Origin: Limnephilus marmoratus
Taxonomy: Eukaryota > Arthropoda > Insecta > Trichoptera > Limnephilidae
DNA: 64,000 nucleotides
NCBI GenBank assembly: GCA_917880885.1
Contig: OU862920.1
Coordinates: forward strand, 2,790,001 to 2,854,000
Direction: 5' to 3'
The notes beneath the pieces are model-generated. The model did not search any database. It had not been told where the DNA came from and saw nothing but the letters and a program-made list of their open reading frames with translations. The translations under genes and the position numbers were made by a program. Shown here piece after piece: positions 45,700-57,300 of this stretch. Position 1 is the first letter of the stretch, and the number at the start of each line of letters is the position of its first letter.

Positions 45700-46340
45700 T
45701 CACTCACAAAACACAAGAGCAAAAATTAATAAGCACTTTCAAGTTCCCCATATCAAATCAACTTTTGCAAAAAAACACGAATCTTACCTAGCACCACACA
45801 TTTTCAATACCTTCCTAACACAAACAAAAACTTACGTCACCCCAAATAATTTGAATTGGCTTTTCAAAAGATTTGTAATATGGTTGAATGAAAAGGAAAG
45901 AACAGACATTCAAAATATTCTAAATAAATAACATTTCATACAAGTTCTCACGAAATTATATAATATACAAATAAAACAAATACGAGAAACTGCAATTTTT
46001 GCAACATTAATTATTATGAGTAATTATTAATTATTACTTCTATTATGTAACCGCTATATTCAACTGTCACAAAATGTTAATTTAATTTTATCTAAAAAAC
46101 AAAGTATGTATGTAAATATTTAATATACCAACATATAATTTATCTTTTTTATCTTTTTACATACATATATATATTTGTTTAAATACACACATTTCTTTTG
46201 GAACAAACATAATATGTGATTTACTCGCCTCGGAACAGACTTTGTCTAGTGAGGCGGGTAAAAGAAAAGAAAACAATGTAAATAACCATGAAACTAAATA
46301 AACGCCCGGGTTGCCGGCACTGAAACTGAAACTGAATATT
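45700..46340 (+). pseudogene. LINE C-terminal and 3' UTR relic
   Basis: A degraded C-terminus (NWLFKRFVIWLNEKERTDIQ) is followed by a 3' UTR with CGCCTCGGAACAGA, CTAGTGAGGCGGG and the end CGGGTTGCCGGCACTGAAAC. Same family as 4718-4890. Confidence 0.65.
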
Positions 46341-46378
46341 CCACCAGCTTTTTAACTGATAACCAGTATAAAAAAAAT

Positions 46379-46855
46379 TGTGCAGTTCACACCCGGAAGA
46401 AGTGAAATCTTCAGAAAACTAAAGTTAAAAGAGTTGGGAGGCTATGAAACACCGAACAAAGAGGAAACTGTTAGGCTACGAAGCACCGCACACAGGAGAT
46501 ACCTATTATTCTATCTCATTTTCACGCAGGCTTATAGATGTATGTGTTTGTCTCTTTTTATTGTCGGTTTTCGTTTCATCGACTTTCAAATCACAACGGT
46601 GCTAAAGAAGTTTTCACAAAAAAATACTTGTTTAATAGAAAACTTCTTCAGTATCGGTGTGAATTTAAACTCGATAAAACGAAAAATCGGGACGATAAAA
46701 AGAGACAAGCGCATACATCCTAAGGGTTTGCCTGCGAAATAATGAAATAGAATAATCGGTCTCCTCTTTGTGCGGAACTTCACAGCCTCCCCACTCTTGT
46801 CTACTTTAGTTTTCTGAATGTTTCACTTCTACCGCGTGTGAACTGCACACTTGTA
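46379..46855. mobile_element. Two Helentron-like copies head-to-head (large inverted repeat)
   Basis: A minus copy at 46379-46618 and a plus copy at 46630-46855 meet at their non-hairpin ends with about 12 bp between. Arms of roughly 230 bp are complementary over most of their length. Both outer ends carry the GTGTG/CACAC hairpin. The open frames here are shadows of the repeat. Confidence 0.8.
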
Positions 46856-46859
46856 ATTT

Positions 46860-47329
46860 GTTTTTACTACAAGACATCTATTTTGTATTACGTAGTGAAA
46901 CAGTTTTGACTTTCCGCCACGGTCTTACGCATCGAACGGTACGACCGATTTGCGCCGTCATTTCATCCAATTTCAGAGAGATACATTAGTGTGCGCGTGT
47001 GTGTGCGGGAGTGCCACCAAAAGCTGATAGAATGCAATGTTGTCATTGACAACGAATATATCTGCCGAGTTTCAGCTCGATCAGATGACAGAAAGTGGGT
47101 TAATTTCCACTTCCAAGATATGCATTAATTTATTCTCGAAAACAAAATCGAAATTTAAATAAATGCATTTAAAACAGGATGTCTCCAATGATAAAAGATG
47201 TGTAAAATAAATTAATAAATTTTTTTTACACATCTTTTCTCGAGCCTTGAGGCAAGCATGGCATCACAGACTGCACGAATTGAGATCTTGTCATTAAACC
47301 ATCAAAAAATTATACGTTCTTTCTCTTTC
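46860..47329. other. Intergenic stretch, no gene seen
   Basis: A GTTTCAGCTCGATCAGATGA segment near 47070 resembles retroelement 3' UTR sequence, but its family is not fixed. Confidence 0.4.
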
Positions 47330-47950
47330 TAAGTTCTTTCTCTAACTAAGATTACCTTAAGGCGCCGCATCCGCGCTCAAAAAGAAAAAGATGGAGAGAT
47401 ATGTAATTACGAATATTACAGGAGCGCGCTAATATTTAAAGCGATAAAATCGTTGCGAAAATTCCGAAAATGTTTGATAAAACACGACTCGTTTAAAATA
47501 GAGCAAAAATCTCGTGGAAGGTATCTTAAGTATCATTTAAAGAAGCATTGTGAATTTTTTCACAACTATAACTTGTAAAATAACTGAAACCAACGTTTTT
47601 TTGTTATTAGTTTTTGTGACCATCATCAGGGCAGGACACATCTGCCCTGATGATGGACACTGTAACGCTGTCCGAAACGTTGGCTAAAGAAGGAGGTAGC
47701 GCAACACGGCATAATATCCCAAAAATTAATAACAAAAATACTTTTGGCCGTGAAAATCCAAAATCGTATCTGAAACAAACGTGTTTATAATAATTTTCGG
47801 AACATACTTTGCGATTATTTTCCATCGGGGAATTTTATAAATTTGCGTTTCGGCGTGGAACGCGTCTAGATATTAGCTTCAAAAATAACATTTTTTTTTT
47901 TAGATCTTAAAATTTTCAAATGTTTAAGGGAGATGTGTAGGAAATAGGTA
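47330..47950 (+). repeat. Dispersed repeat (family Z), copy 2, split by an insertion
   Basis: Reverse complement of 5030-5460. The match is interrupted exactly at 47596-47769 by the retroelement fragment. Confidence 0.6.
47596..47769 (+). mobile_element. Retroelement 3' fragment with hammerhead-like core and 12-bp target duplication
   Basis: Flanked by CTGAAACCAACG (47584-47595) and CTGAAACAAACG (47770-47781). Contains a 14-bp perfect hairpin (CCATCATCAGGGCA arm) and CTGATGA at 47647, stem GGACA/TGTCC, GAAA at 47674. A second copy is at 58440-58570. Confidence 0.8.
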
Positions 47951-48445
47951 GATATTCGGGTAGCGGCGGCTTAAAGTGCAAATTTGCCGAAAACAAACTT
48001 ATTTAGATAAGACCGCCCTGTCGTGGAGAAGAATATTTAAGTAAGGCCAAAAGTTCATCACGGCCAACAAAGGTACGACGTAATGTTGTCCGGTCGCCAG
48101 CGAGATCATTATGTATTATTCATATTCCCCTAATTCCCAGTTCCGGCTGTTGATGTCTGGCACGGGTTAGGCCAGTTATAAGTTAACTGGACTGAACCCT
48201 AACTAACTTTGCACAGCTGATCGCCGATTCTAAAACATTTATCAGGATTTGAATTTATCGATTTGCAAAAGTTGGCAAGCTTTTCAGCCAGATCTAAGCA
48301 GACGCTTAGCCAGAATTTTCGAATTATTTATTGGTCTTTCAACTAACACTCAATTCAGATAAATCTATTGCGATCTTACATTATTCTTCGTGTTAAAGCG
48401 TGAGTCTGGTCCAGTCGAGTGGTTTTTTAATTGTTTTTTTTTAAG
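47951..48445. other. Intergenic stretch, no gene seen
   Basis: No recognised feature. Confidence 0.4.
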
Positions 48446-48602
48446 TAAAACCTCTTTACGCACGCTTGACTTGGGGAGCAAGCTAGTGAATGCGTGACGA
48501 GACCGTTACGAAAAGTGTGATCGGGCGAGGTGAACGGAAGTTGAGAGGGAGTTATAAGTTAGTGAAGTTTCACTTCAGTCGTGTGTTCTAAAGCACACTC
48601 CT
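48446..48602 (+). mobile_element. Helentron-like element, family 2, short copy
   Basis: From AGTAAAACCTCTTTACGCAC to GAAGTTTCACTTCAGTCGTG and TTCTAAAGCACACTC. It lacks the pyrimidine/purine blocks of the long copies. Confidence 0.8.
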
Positions 48603-48694
48603 TTATAAGATAAAAATTATTTTCGTTTACAAAACTTGTTGCTTGTAAAGGTACTTTTCAACAAGAAAACACTATTGAAAGTTTGGTTTGAATA

Positions 48695-49043
48695 TCGTAA
48701 GGGATGTACTGGACTTACTTTAACCAGTGATCCTGACATTATTTTGTGTAAAAAATGTAAATGAAATTTTGGACCCAGGTGACTTTTTTTATGACTTTAT
48801 TTTTCAATTTTTTTTCTTCAAATTCAAACAAAAAAAAATGTCCGTATGTCGTCACTGGCCACTCAGCCGAGTAACCGATCAACCCCTCACCACGATTCCA
48901 ACTGTCTTTTTTATGTTTTTATAAAAAAAAATCAAAAATGTCACCGGACCCAGACCAGATAAAAATTTCCTTTACATTTTGTACTCCACATAACTTCAGG
49001 AATCACTGGTTAAAGTAAATCAAGTACGTCCATTAACACCCTG
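48695..49043. mobile_element. Long-TIR element with TA duplication, copy 2
   Basis: 3' end CATTAACACCCTG followed by TA at 49044-49045. The inverted arms of about 90 bp share TTTACATTTTGT and CTGGTTAAAGTAA. The 5' end is slightly degraded. Confidence 0.75.
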
Positions 49044-49045
49044 TA

Positions 49046-49690
49046 TATATAGGTATAGCGGATGCAAGTGGAGGGTCCGACCAAATCGGCTGAAATCTGG
49101 AGTCCTTGGAAATCATTTCAAACCGGAAATATTAAAAAAAATATTTTAGTATAAATTCGCAAGATATTGATTGTATAAATGGCGGACATAAAATGAAAAT
49201 TGACAAAAAATGGTCTTGATTTTGCAATAACTTCGTGCTATGCAACTCATGTATTTTTTTTTATTTTTCTATAATATGTACTATTTATCACTCTGTCAAT
49301 TATGCTAATTTATTATAACAAACTATTCATGATTATGTTAATAATAAAATCAACATAGTAAATATACATTCGTCAATAACAATTTTCATAGTACCTTAAG
49401 CAATTCTGTTTAACTACTATTAAACTTATTAACTCCACTGTACAATTTTCATGATAATGAAATTACATACCTACATATTGAACCTGCTTATAATATACTT
49501 CATGTTCAGTTTATGATATATACTACGTGCTTATAATTATACTCCTGGATAACTTATGTATCTAAAATAATAATGGACTACTGAATAACTTATGTATCTA
49601 TAATAATAATAACTTATGTATCTATAATAATAATAACTTATGTATATATAATAATAATGGACTTTTTAAAGTACCGAATGGCAGAACGGA
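49046..49690. other. AT-rich stretch with short tandem repeat, no gene seen
   Basis: AACTTATGTATCTATAATAA recurs three to four times at 49551-49660. No coding signal. Confidence 0.5.
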
Positions 49691-49940
49691 CGTCTTGGCA
49701 TAGCATAGCATGACGAGGGGAGTGGTGCTGTTAAATGAAATTGCAAACCATTTATATGTAAGTGACTGTTCTTTATATGCCTTAAAAATATTATTGAAGA
49801 GTCACTTGCCTAAATGCTGATAGGGTAACAAAATTGCACTGTAATTGGAATTATTCTGGTGAACAATAATAATAAAAATAAAAATAAATAAAAATAATAA
49901 TGTGTTACTGTAAAAGCCTTCAAGGCGAGAATAAATAAAT
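49691..49940 (+). mobile_element. LINE 3'-end relic with AATAAATAAAT tail
   Basis: Ends GTAAAAGCCTTCAAGGCGAG then AATAAATAAATA. The same end recurs at 22546-22586 (+) and 53882-53925 (minus, AACGCCCAAGGGGCTTTTAC). Confidence 0.6.
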
Positions 49941-50597
49941 AAATTAAAATTTCGTAGGTCAAGGTAAGTCCGCGTACAAACTTCCTTTTTAAACTTTGAA
50001 TAAAGTGAATCGGATGAAAATTCGTTAAGCTAAAATTCCTGCCAACTTGAAAAACGTGGTTTTGAGAAAAACGCGTTTAAAGTTTCGCTTGTAACCGGGA
50101 CGCTCTGTTTTTCGGCCTATGTACTTGGAGCGTACTGCTCCTAACTATATTTAGAGGTCGAATTTGATGCTATAACTTAGGGTATGTATTCTCCACATGC
50201 ATAGGAAGATTTTTAGGCTACAAAAAAGTCGAATTTTGGATCGGCTGGACAAGACTCCCCCTTAAGCCCACTGTATATTAATGTAACAATAATAATTGTT
50301 ATTATTAAAATAATGTTTATGAAAGTCAAAAGCTCCAATAAAAGTAAAGCGACTAAATTTATTGTTTCTTATTGCTGACTTATGCAAATTTACGAAGTAC
50401 GTGCATTTACTACAAATGCACGTACTTCGGGAGGTGAATGATGATGGAAGAAGCAAAAAGATAAATAACTTTTTTTCGAAATTCCAATGTTTTTTTTTCC
50501 ACAATTCAAAAAAATATTTTTCCAAAGAAGAATATTATTCAATTTTATTAGAACAACTCACTATTTATAACTTTTGAAGGTTATTCCCATCAATGTT
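49941..50597. other. Intergenic stretch, no gene seen
   Basis: Contains a hairpin GTACGTGCATTT/AAATGCACGTAC at 50396-50426. Small frames on both strands have no recognised content. Confidence 0.45.
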
Positions 50598-50690
50598 ATA
50601 TATTATTGAAGAAGAAGATAACAGAAAAATAAAAAGATAGTTCTCATTCGTATTTTCGTTTAGATTATTAGTGTCATCTTCTTCTTCAAA
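50598..50690. repeat. tRNA-SINE tail foldback remnant
   Basis: GAAGAAGAAGAT at one end and ATCTTCTTCTTC at the other, with the CGTATTTTCGTTTAGATTAT tail sequence of the SINE family between. Confidence 0.6.
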
Positions 50691-50893
50691 GAATATTATT
50701 ATTTAATAACAAACAATTCAACTTTTTTCCCGAAAACTACCTTATAACTTTGGAATTTCGAAAAAAGTCATCATGTAGATTGTAAAATCACATCCTGAAG
50801 TTTATGCATTTTACCCCGGACACTTGTATAATGAACTACTTATTTAATATGTTACATTAAATTTGCCTAGCGTTATTATTTAAAGCGTTTATT

Positions 50894-51225
50894 CATTTGA
50901 ACATGTTTGCATTAAAATATGTTTGTCGTCTAATTACATTTGAATATGTTTGCCTTAACTACATTTGAACATGTTTGGATTAAAATATGTTTGTCATCCA
51001 ATTACATTTGAATATGTTTGCATTAACTACATTTGAACATATTTTCATTAAAATTTGTTTGTCATCTAATAACATTTGAATATATATTAAAAAAAAAAGT
51101 CATCTATCCACATTTGAATATGTTTGCATTAAAATATGCTTGTCATCCAACTACATTTGAATATATATTTCCATTAACATAATTATATGTTTGTCTTCTA
51201 AATACATTTGAACATATTTACCCGC
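50894..51225. repeat. 68-bp AT-rich tandem repeat just upstream of PHYHD1
   Basis: CATTTGAACAT anchor at 50894, 50962 and 51030, with a subrepeat CATTTGAATATGTTTGCATT. About five increasingly diverged units. It ends about 20 bp before the candidate TATA box. Confidence 0.85.
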
Positions 51226-51246
51226 GATTCCTGAGGATATTTGGAG

Positions 51247-51368
51247 TATAAAAAGTAAATGTCATTTTGCTGATTGATAATATTTTTATACGAACGTCGC
51301 CACTGATCACACACCTACATCCGATCAAGTGATGCGCGCGCGGTTTCGTGTGTTACCTTGCGGCTGGG
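51247..51368 (+). promoter_or_regulatory. PHYHD1: Candidate PHYHD1 core promoter and 5' UTR
   Basis: A TATAAAAAG box at 51247-51255 lies about 115 bp before the candidate start codon, putting transcription start near 51275-51280. The 51290-51340 stretch is CpG-containing (GCGCGCGCGG), unlike the AT-rich 68-bp repeat just upstream. This is inferred from position and motif only. Confidence 0.35.
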
Positions 51369-51386
51369 ATGAGCTATACTCGATTA
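51369..51386 (+). CDS. PHYHD1: PHYHD1 candidate exon 1 (start codon exon)
   Basis: ATG followed by five codons (MSYTRL) and a perfect GTAAGT donor at 51387. The exon ends in phase 0, which is what exon 2 at 52274 requires, and an in-frame TGA at 51330-51332 closes the frame upstream. The locally CpG-richer stretch 51290-51370 and a TATA box at 51247 fit a 5' end. The exon is inferred from position, phase and splice signal, because six residues are too few for homology. An out-of-frame ATG at 51332 would lie in the 5' UTR. Confidence 0.5.
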
Positions 51387-54300
51387 GTAAGTTGTGACTT
51401 GTGATGGAAAAATATTTTTATTGTTTTTATTTGCAAATAATATCATAAGACAGCAAACTATGCACAGGAATCGCTGGTTAAAATCCTTTGGGTGCATGCT
51501 GTTACACCTCGTAAACAGCGATGTGTTGTTTGCCAATTTTGACTTGTTTGTCCACTTCGCACTATTGTTTATGTCATGATACTGGTTGTTTATCCAGTGT
51601 ACACTATGCTTTATGCTGTAATACTGATTTTTTATCCAGTGTGCACTATTATTTATGTTGTAATACTGATTGTTCATCCAGTGTGCTCTAGCGATGTGTA
51701 GGTTCAGCTAGAGTGGGCTATTGAACTCGGGTTTCTTGGCGGGAAGCTTATCCTACTCCTATTCAAACGATCAACATATTCAAACCGACGACTCCCAGAG
51801 AACCCGGTCCAGTGTTCGGACCCAAGAACTGCTCCTAGAAATGTAGTATTTTTAAAACGAAGCACTTTTCGGGGACCTCCAGCAAAATGCAGAATTTACC
51901 CATCTCTAGTGTGCACATTTATGTGTTCATGTCGTAATACTGGTTGTTTATCCAGTGTACGATATTGTTCATGTTGTAATACTGGTTGTTTATTCAGCGA
52001 GCACTATTGTTCATGTCGAAATACTGGTTGTTTGTCCAGTGCGCACTATTGCTTATGTCGTAATACTGGTTGTTTAACCAGTGCCCAATGACTTATATCT
52101 TAATATTGTTTGTTTATCCAGTGTGCACTATTCTTTATGTTCTTATACTGGTTGTTTATCGAGTGTGCACTGTTGTTCATGTTCATGTCGTAATACTGGT
52201 TTTATCACCGTAAAGCGCTGTGTTGTTACGTCTATTGTCCGTCCTTATCAATTGGGATTTGCTATTTTTCCAGTTGGAGGAAGATGGTGTGGTGGTGATA
52301 CAAGAATTCCTCACGGAAGGAGAGGCCGAGGAGCTGCGGCTCGCCGGCGACCAGCTCGAAAAAGACAGACAAGATGAGCCCTTGTCCATTTTCTCCACCG
52401 TGGATTCAGAGAAATCACAAGTACAAAACTAAGCTACATTGTATTTACATTTATTTTTTAATTTATCTTTTAAGGAAAATAATTTCCCTCAGGGCCTCCA
52501 GTTATCCAGTACCGGCATCCAGTGACCCTCGTAAGGGGAATATATGACGCAAATGTGAATGGTAGAAGAAGTCGAGGACGCCCAAGAAGAAGACATGGTA
52601 CGACCAAGTAAATCAGATACTTGAGTCCGGCTAAGTCAAGAGTCAGAATAATGGAAGAGCATATATGAGACGATGTATGAATGTGAACGAGGCAAGGAGT
52701 GTGTGCCAAGACCGGGTTGTTTGGCGGACTGTCATCTCTGCCTACCCCTGCGGAGAAACGGCGTGATGGTTCTTTAGTTAGTTAATAATTTAGTACTTGA
52801 GTTCATTGGTAAATAGCCTGGTACTTCTCCACTTTCCTCTTCCCCATCTCCTTCTCTACCCACTACCTTCAGCCTCACAACATACTCCAATTGGGGACAC
52901 CATAGTCTCACTCGCTTCATACGGGAGCAGAATTAAAAAAATGCATTTTTTGATTTTGTGTTGTAGTTGTCATTTTTACAAAAATACGCAGTACTTAATA
53001 GATTATAAAAATTATTAAAAGCTTACCATTTATCAGTTCAATTTTATACTTATTCAATAATTCAATTGAGTTTTTTTTTACAGAACAGCGATGTATATTT
53101 TATGGAGAGCAACGATAAAATACGGTTTTTCCAAGAAGCTGAATCGAACAATGGCGATAAAGGTCCTCTGAACAAGGTTAGTTTCATCGCTTTTTATGTT
53201 ATTTATAAGAATCTGATGTAATTAATACCCTAGCGACTGTAGTACGACTTTGACGCCGTGCCATATAGACGCGCTAGCACGAGGAACGTCGGCTGGAAGG
53301 CGTAAGTACTCTTGGATTTCATTTTCATTAATCTCTCCAGTCTGAATACGGATGATATTTTGTGACTAAGCTACCGTCGTGTCGCTCGCCGCCCACAGGG
53401 CCTAGCAGCAAAAACCTGCTAGTTAATATTGTTGATGCATTATATTAACTCCACACCGTCGGAAGCCCTAAGAGAAATCATTTCCATAGACTTATTTCAT
53501 CTGTGTGAATTTTTAGGTTTTGCTTATACACATTTTATAATTGTACAAATAACAGTAAAAACTTTTGACACTAATTGACAGTGACAGCGAGAACGGAGGT
53601 AAGGACATAATTTGCGAAGAGAACAAGTTTAATAAAGAGTCATTTAATAAAAAAAATTATCGTTTTTAAAAATGTAGTAGCTAATAGACTAGAGGAATTG
53701 AGTTACTATAATTAATATTTAGACAAATTGGAAATCTTAGAAATTAAAAAGAGCGTATAGATGAATTTAAATATTAAATTTTCACAGGTGGCAAACACTT
53801 GTGGGAATGCATAATTATAATAAAAATAATAGTATAACTTTAATTCTTTTTTTTTCTTTTAAATATCATGTATATCTGGATTATTTTATTTATTTAACGC
53901 CCAAGGGGCTTTTACATGTTTCGTAGTACAATTAATTCATTTGATGATTTTTAAAAAGATAAATAAATAATAAAAATAAAATCAGATAAAAAAAGCACAA
54001 AAATAGAGCGATTTCATAGGTTTACAAAAATACAGATAAGTTAGGAATAGTTTTGGAATAAGTTTTTTTTAAGATCAACCAAAAATTCTCCAAGTTTTTA
54101 TTCTATTATGTTCGATATATTTTATTCACCCTTGAGGAAGGTTCAGGATGAACCGAAACCGGTTGGATAAAGAAATAATAAAGTAGAATTTAAACCAAGT
54201 TACATTTTGTGTTTATTAATTTAAATATTATAAATAATCAAAAAAATATTTTGAAATGTTCCATTATTAAACTTTATCCCTTTGTAAGTTATGCCCATTA

Positions 54301-57300
54301 CCCCCCTCCCCTTTCCGCCTTTCCATTAACACCTTTAAGTCTGTCTATTGTTTTAATTAGTTTCAAGTAAACCCTGAGGAAGTGAGTATTGCTTACGAAA
54401 CATGTCAGTTTTTTTATAAACAATAAACGTGGTTAAAACTAAGTAATCTATTTATTTTAAAATATTCTGGACAGTAATTGAATTATTTTCATTATAATTA
54501 TATTATTATTTTTTTGACCTCCGCGTCCTCCTCAATCTCACCGAGGGTGAACCAAAACGCCAGCCCTGCACCTGCCTAATTAGATGACGTTATACAAAAT
54601 GTGGGCAATGAATTTCTCTCTCGACTTTGGAACTCCTCCCAAAGACTCAGATATATATTTAGTTATTATCAACAACACCACTTAAATATAGATATAAACT
54701 TTTACCGATTTGATCTATATAAATTCTAGCGCATTCACGGTATGCCCTAAATTCTTCAAAAATCACAATTTAGAAAATGACAAATTAATTAATTTGGTTA
54801 TAAAACATACTTTTCAATAGATATTTTTACGCTATATGATGCTCAAATGAAAAATCTCTCCATACTCCAACCCTTGAGTGTATTGCCGCAGGTCGGACAC
54901 GCACTCCACTGGCTGCACCCGCTGTTCCGCTTCTACACCTACAGCGACCGCGTGAAGCAAGCCTGCTTGTCGCTTGGACTGGAGGATCCGGCCGTGGTGC
55001 AAAGCATGTACATATATAAGAGTGCCGGCGTAGGCGGAGAAGGTATGTCTAAAGTTCAAAGATTAAACCTTAAAGTTCAAAGTTTAAACCTGAAAGTTCA
55101 GAAATTAAACCTGAAAGTTCAGAGATTAAACCTGAAAGTTCAAGAATAAACCTGAAAGTTCAAAGATTAAACCTCAAAGTTCAAGGATTAAACCTCAAAG
55201 TTCAAAATTAAATTTGATAGTTCAAAGATAAAACCTGAAAGTTCAAAGATCAAACATTAAAGCTCAAATATAAAAATTAAGCGATCCATATTCGATGCTC
55301 AATATTAAAAGTTCAGTACATGAAAATTAATACTTAAAGATCAACATTCATGGTTCAAAATTCATCAGGCGACTTTTTAGATGTCTTTTTTTTCAACAAC
55401 GTTTTCTTCAAAATCAAAATTTAAAAAAAACAGTGTGCTTTAGACCACACGACTGAAGTAAAACTTCACTAACTTATATCTCCCTCTCAACTTCCGTTCG
55501 CCTCGCCCGACTGTTTGCCTTGCCAGATCACACTTTTCGTAACGCTCTCGTGACGCATTCACCAGCTTACTCCCCAAGTCAAGCGTACGTAAAAAAGTTT
55601 TACTTCAAAAATAAAAATTCTTCAACTTGTCACTGGGCACTACGCCGAGTAACAAATCAAACCCTAACCGACCATTACCCACTATTTTTTTAAATATTTT
55701 TAGATGAAAAAAAATAATCTAAAATGTCACCGGAGACCAAAATTTCATTTACATTTTTTGCTCCAAATAATGTCAGGAATCACTGGAAGAACAAGTATGT
55801 CGCTTAACCCTCTGTTATATATGTAAATATGATTTTTAATGTGTCCCGGTGTGGCCTTGTTTTCTATACAAATCTACAGTTTGAGTACGGTGGAAATTAA
55901 GAGTAGGCAAACCTGAAAATTCGTAAAATACGCGAATCCTCTTTTCCATCCCTTAAAGAAAAATTTTAATACTACTCGATGAATTTTTGAACATTTGACA
56001 TTCAAAATTAGAGGAAAATTACGGTTGACACCTTATTTTTAAAATGTATGTAAGGAAGTGTGTTCTGGTTAAGCTCTCATTCAAATGTACAGTTTTATTT
56101 TGCGATTAATGACAATTTGTATACTCGATCTTCAAAACAAGAGGAATGTCTGAATCGGATTATGAAAATGTCTGTGTAAAGCCTGAATACCGCCGGAGAG
56201 TTCAACTCGTAAACTATAAAGATATTATATCCAGGTATTAAATTTGTCATGCCACGCCATGAAGCCAACAAATTAAATGGTAAAATTTCAAGAACATGGC
56301 AATATCGGGCCTGCCCTGCAATGCACCAGCGTATTAAAAACTCCATCGAGAAGCGCGATGAATATCAATCGCCTGCACTTTTATTCCGTTCGTATCCTGC
56401 ATTTCGATTAGAATAACCTTCTTTCTCATAAACCTTATAAACCCATTAAAATTTCAGGAAAAGGCAAATCTGTTAATAATATAACTTGCGGTGCAAGTTT
56501 TTTTTTCATCTTAATTTATACTAATGCCCTGATTGCGATCAACTTTCTGCTTCACAGTGAGCATCTTCTTATGAAATTTGTCAAAGGCAGTGTGATAAAA
56601 TTTCCTTATTCCCAATTACCACTGTAAATAGCAATTAAAAAGCAATATACACAATATTTCCATACCACGTGGATAAGTTGCGTAATGACATAGAATACTG
56701 AATACGACAGGAGATTGGGGTTGACCATTGGCCTGGTTCCCCTGGCAAGTGTGATAGTTGAAAAGGTTTCTTTGAAGCCATTCCCCCTTTGTCGAGTCAC
56801 AGTTCACTTTAGCATCCCTGGCAATAAACAAAACCACTTTGAAATTATATCTATTTTCTATGTTTGCGTAATGTTATTGTAACCCTCCTCTTAGAGAAGG
56901 GATCTATTAGGCCGAAGGTACCTCATGTACCCACAGTCCTAAAGATGATTATTAAAATTATTTAATCCAGCTCGAGGGACCAAATGTTTAAATAAAAAGT
57001 TACGTAACCCGGAATAGTCTCGTCTATGTACCTACAATTATTAATACCGGGAGGAAGGGAGGTTTTTAGATACAATCAATAACTGGAAGTACCTAATAAA
57101 ATTTAGCATTTTTTTTACCTTAACAAGATGTTTTTTTTACCAAGAACGGAGTACCTATCTGCCCCCTTAACTCAGTCGATCGATAAGGATTGATACGATA
57201 ACTTTCGGTAACTTCTCAACGTTCCCTAGCATTATTGCAGATCGGTAACGATGGAGTAACAGTTCACAATGATTGAGTGTTCATAATATATTCGACGTCA

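Larger units (their letters stand above)
53177..54891. other. PHYHD1 intron 3, retroelement 3' ends
   Basis: Holds a CTCCACACAG-like fragment near 53450-53500, a LINE tail (minus) at 53882-53925 and two retroelement 3' ends at 54090-54190 and 54270-54450. The remainder is AT-rich. Confidence 0.6.

Noticed and set aside
51909..52091. Cys-rich repeated frame (CRNTGCLSS units)
   Set aside because: Lies in the 42-bp minisatellite of PHYHD1 intron 1; the periodicity explains the open frame.
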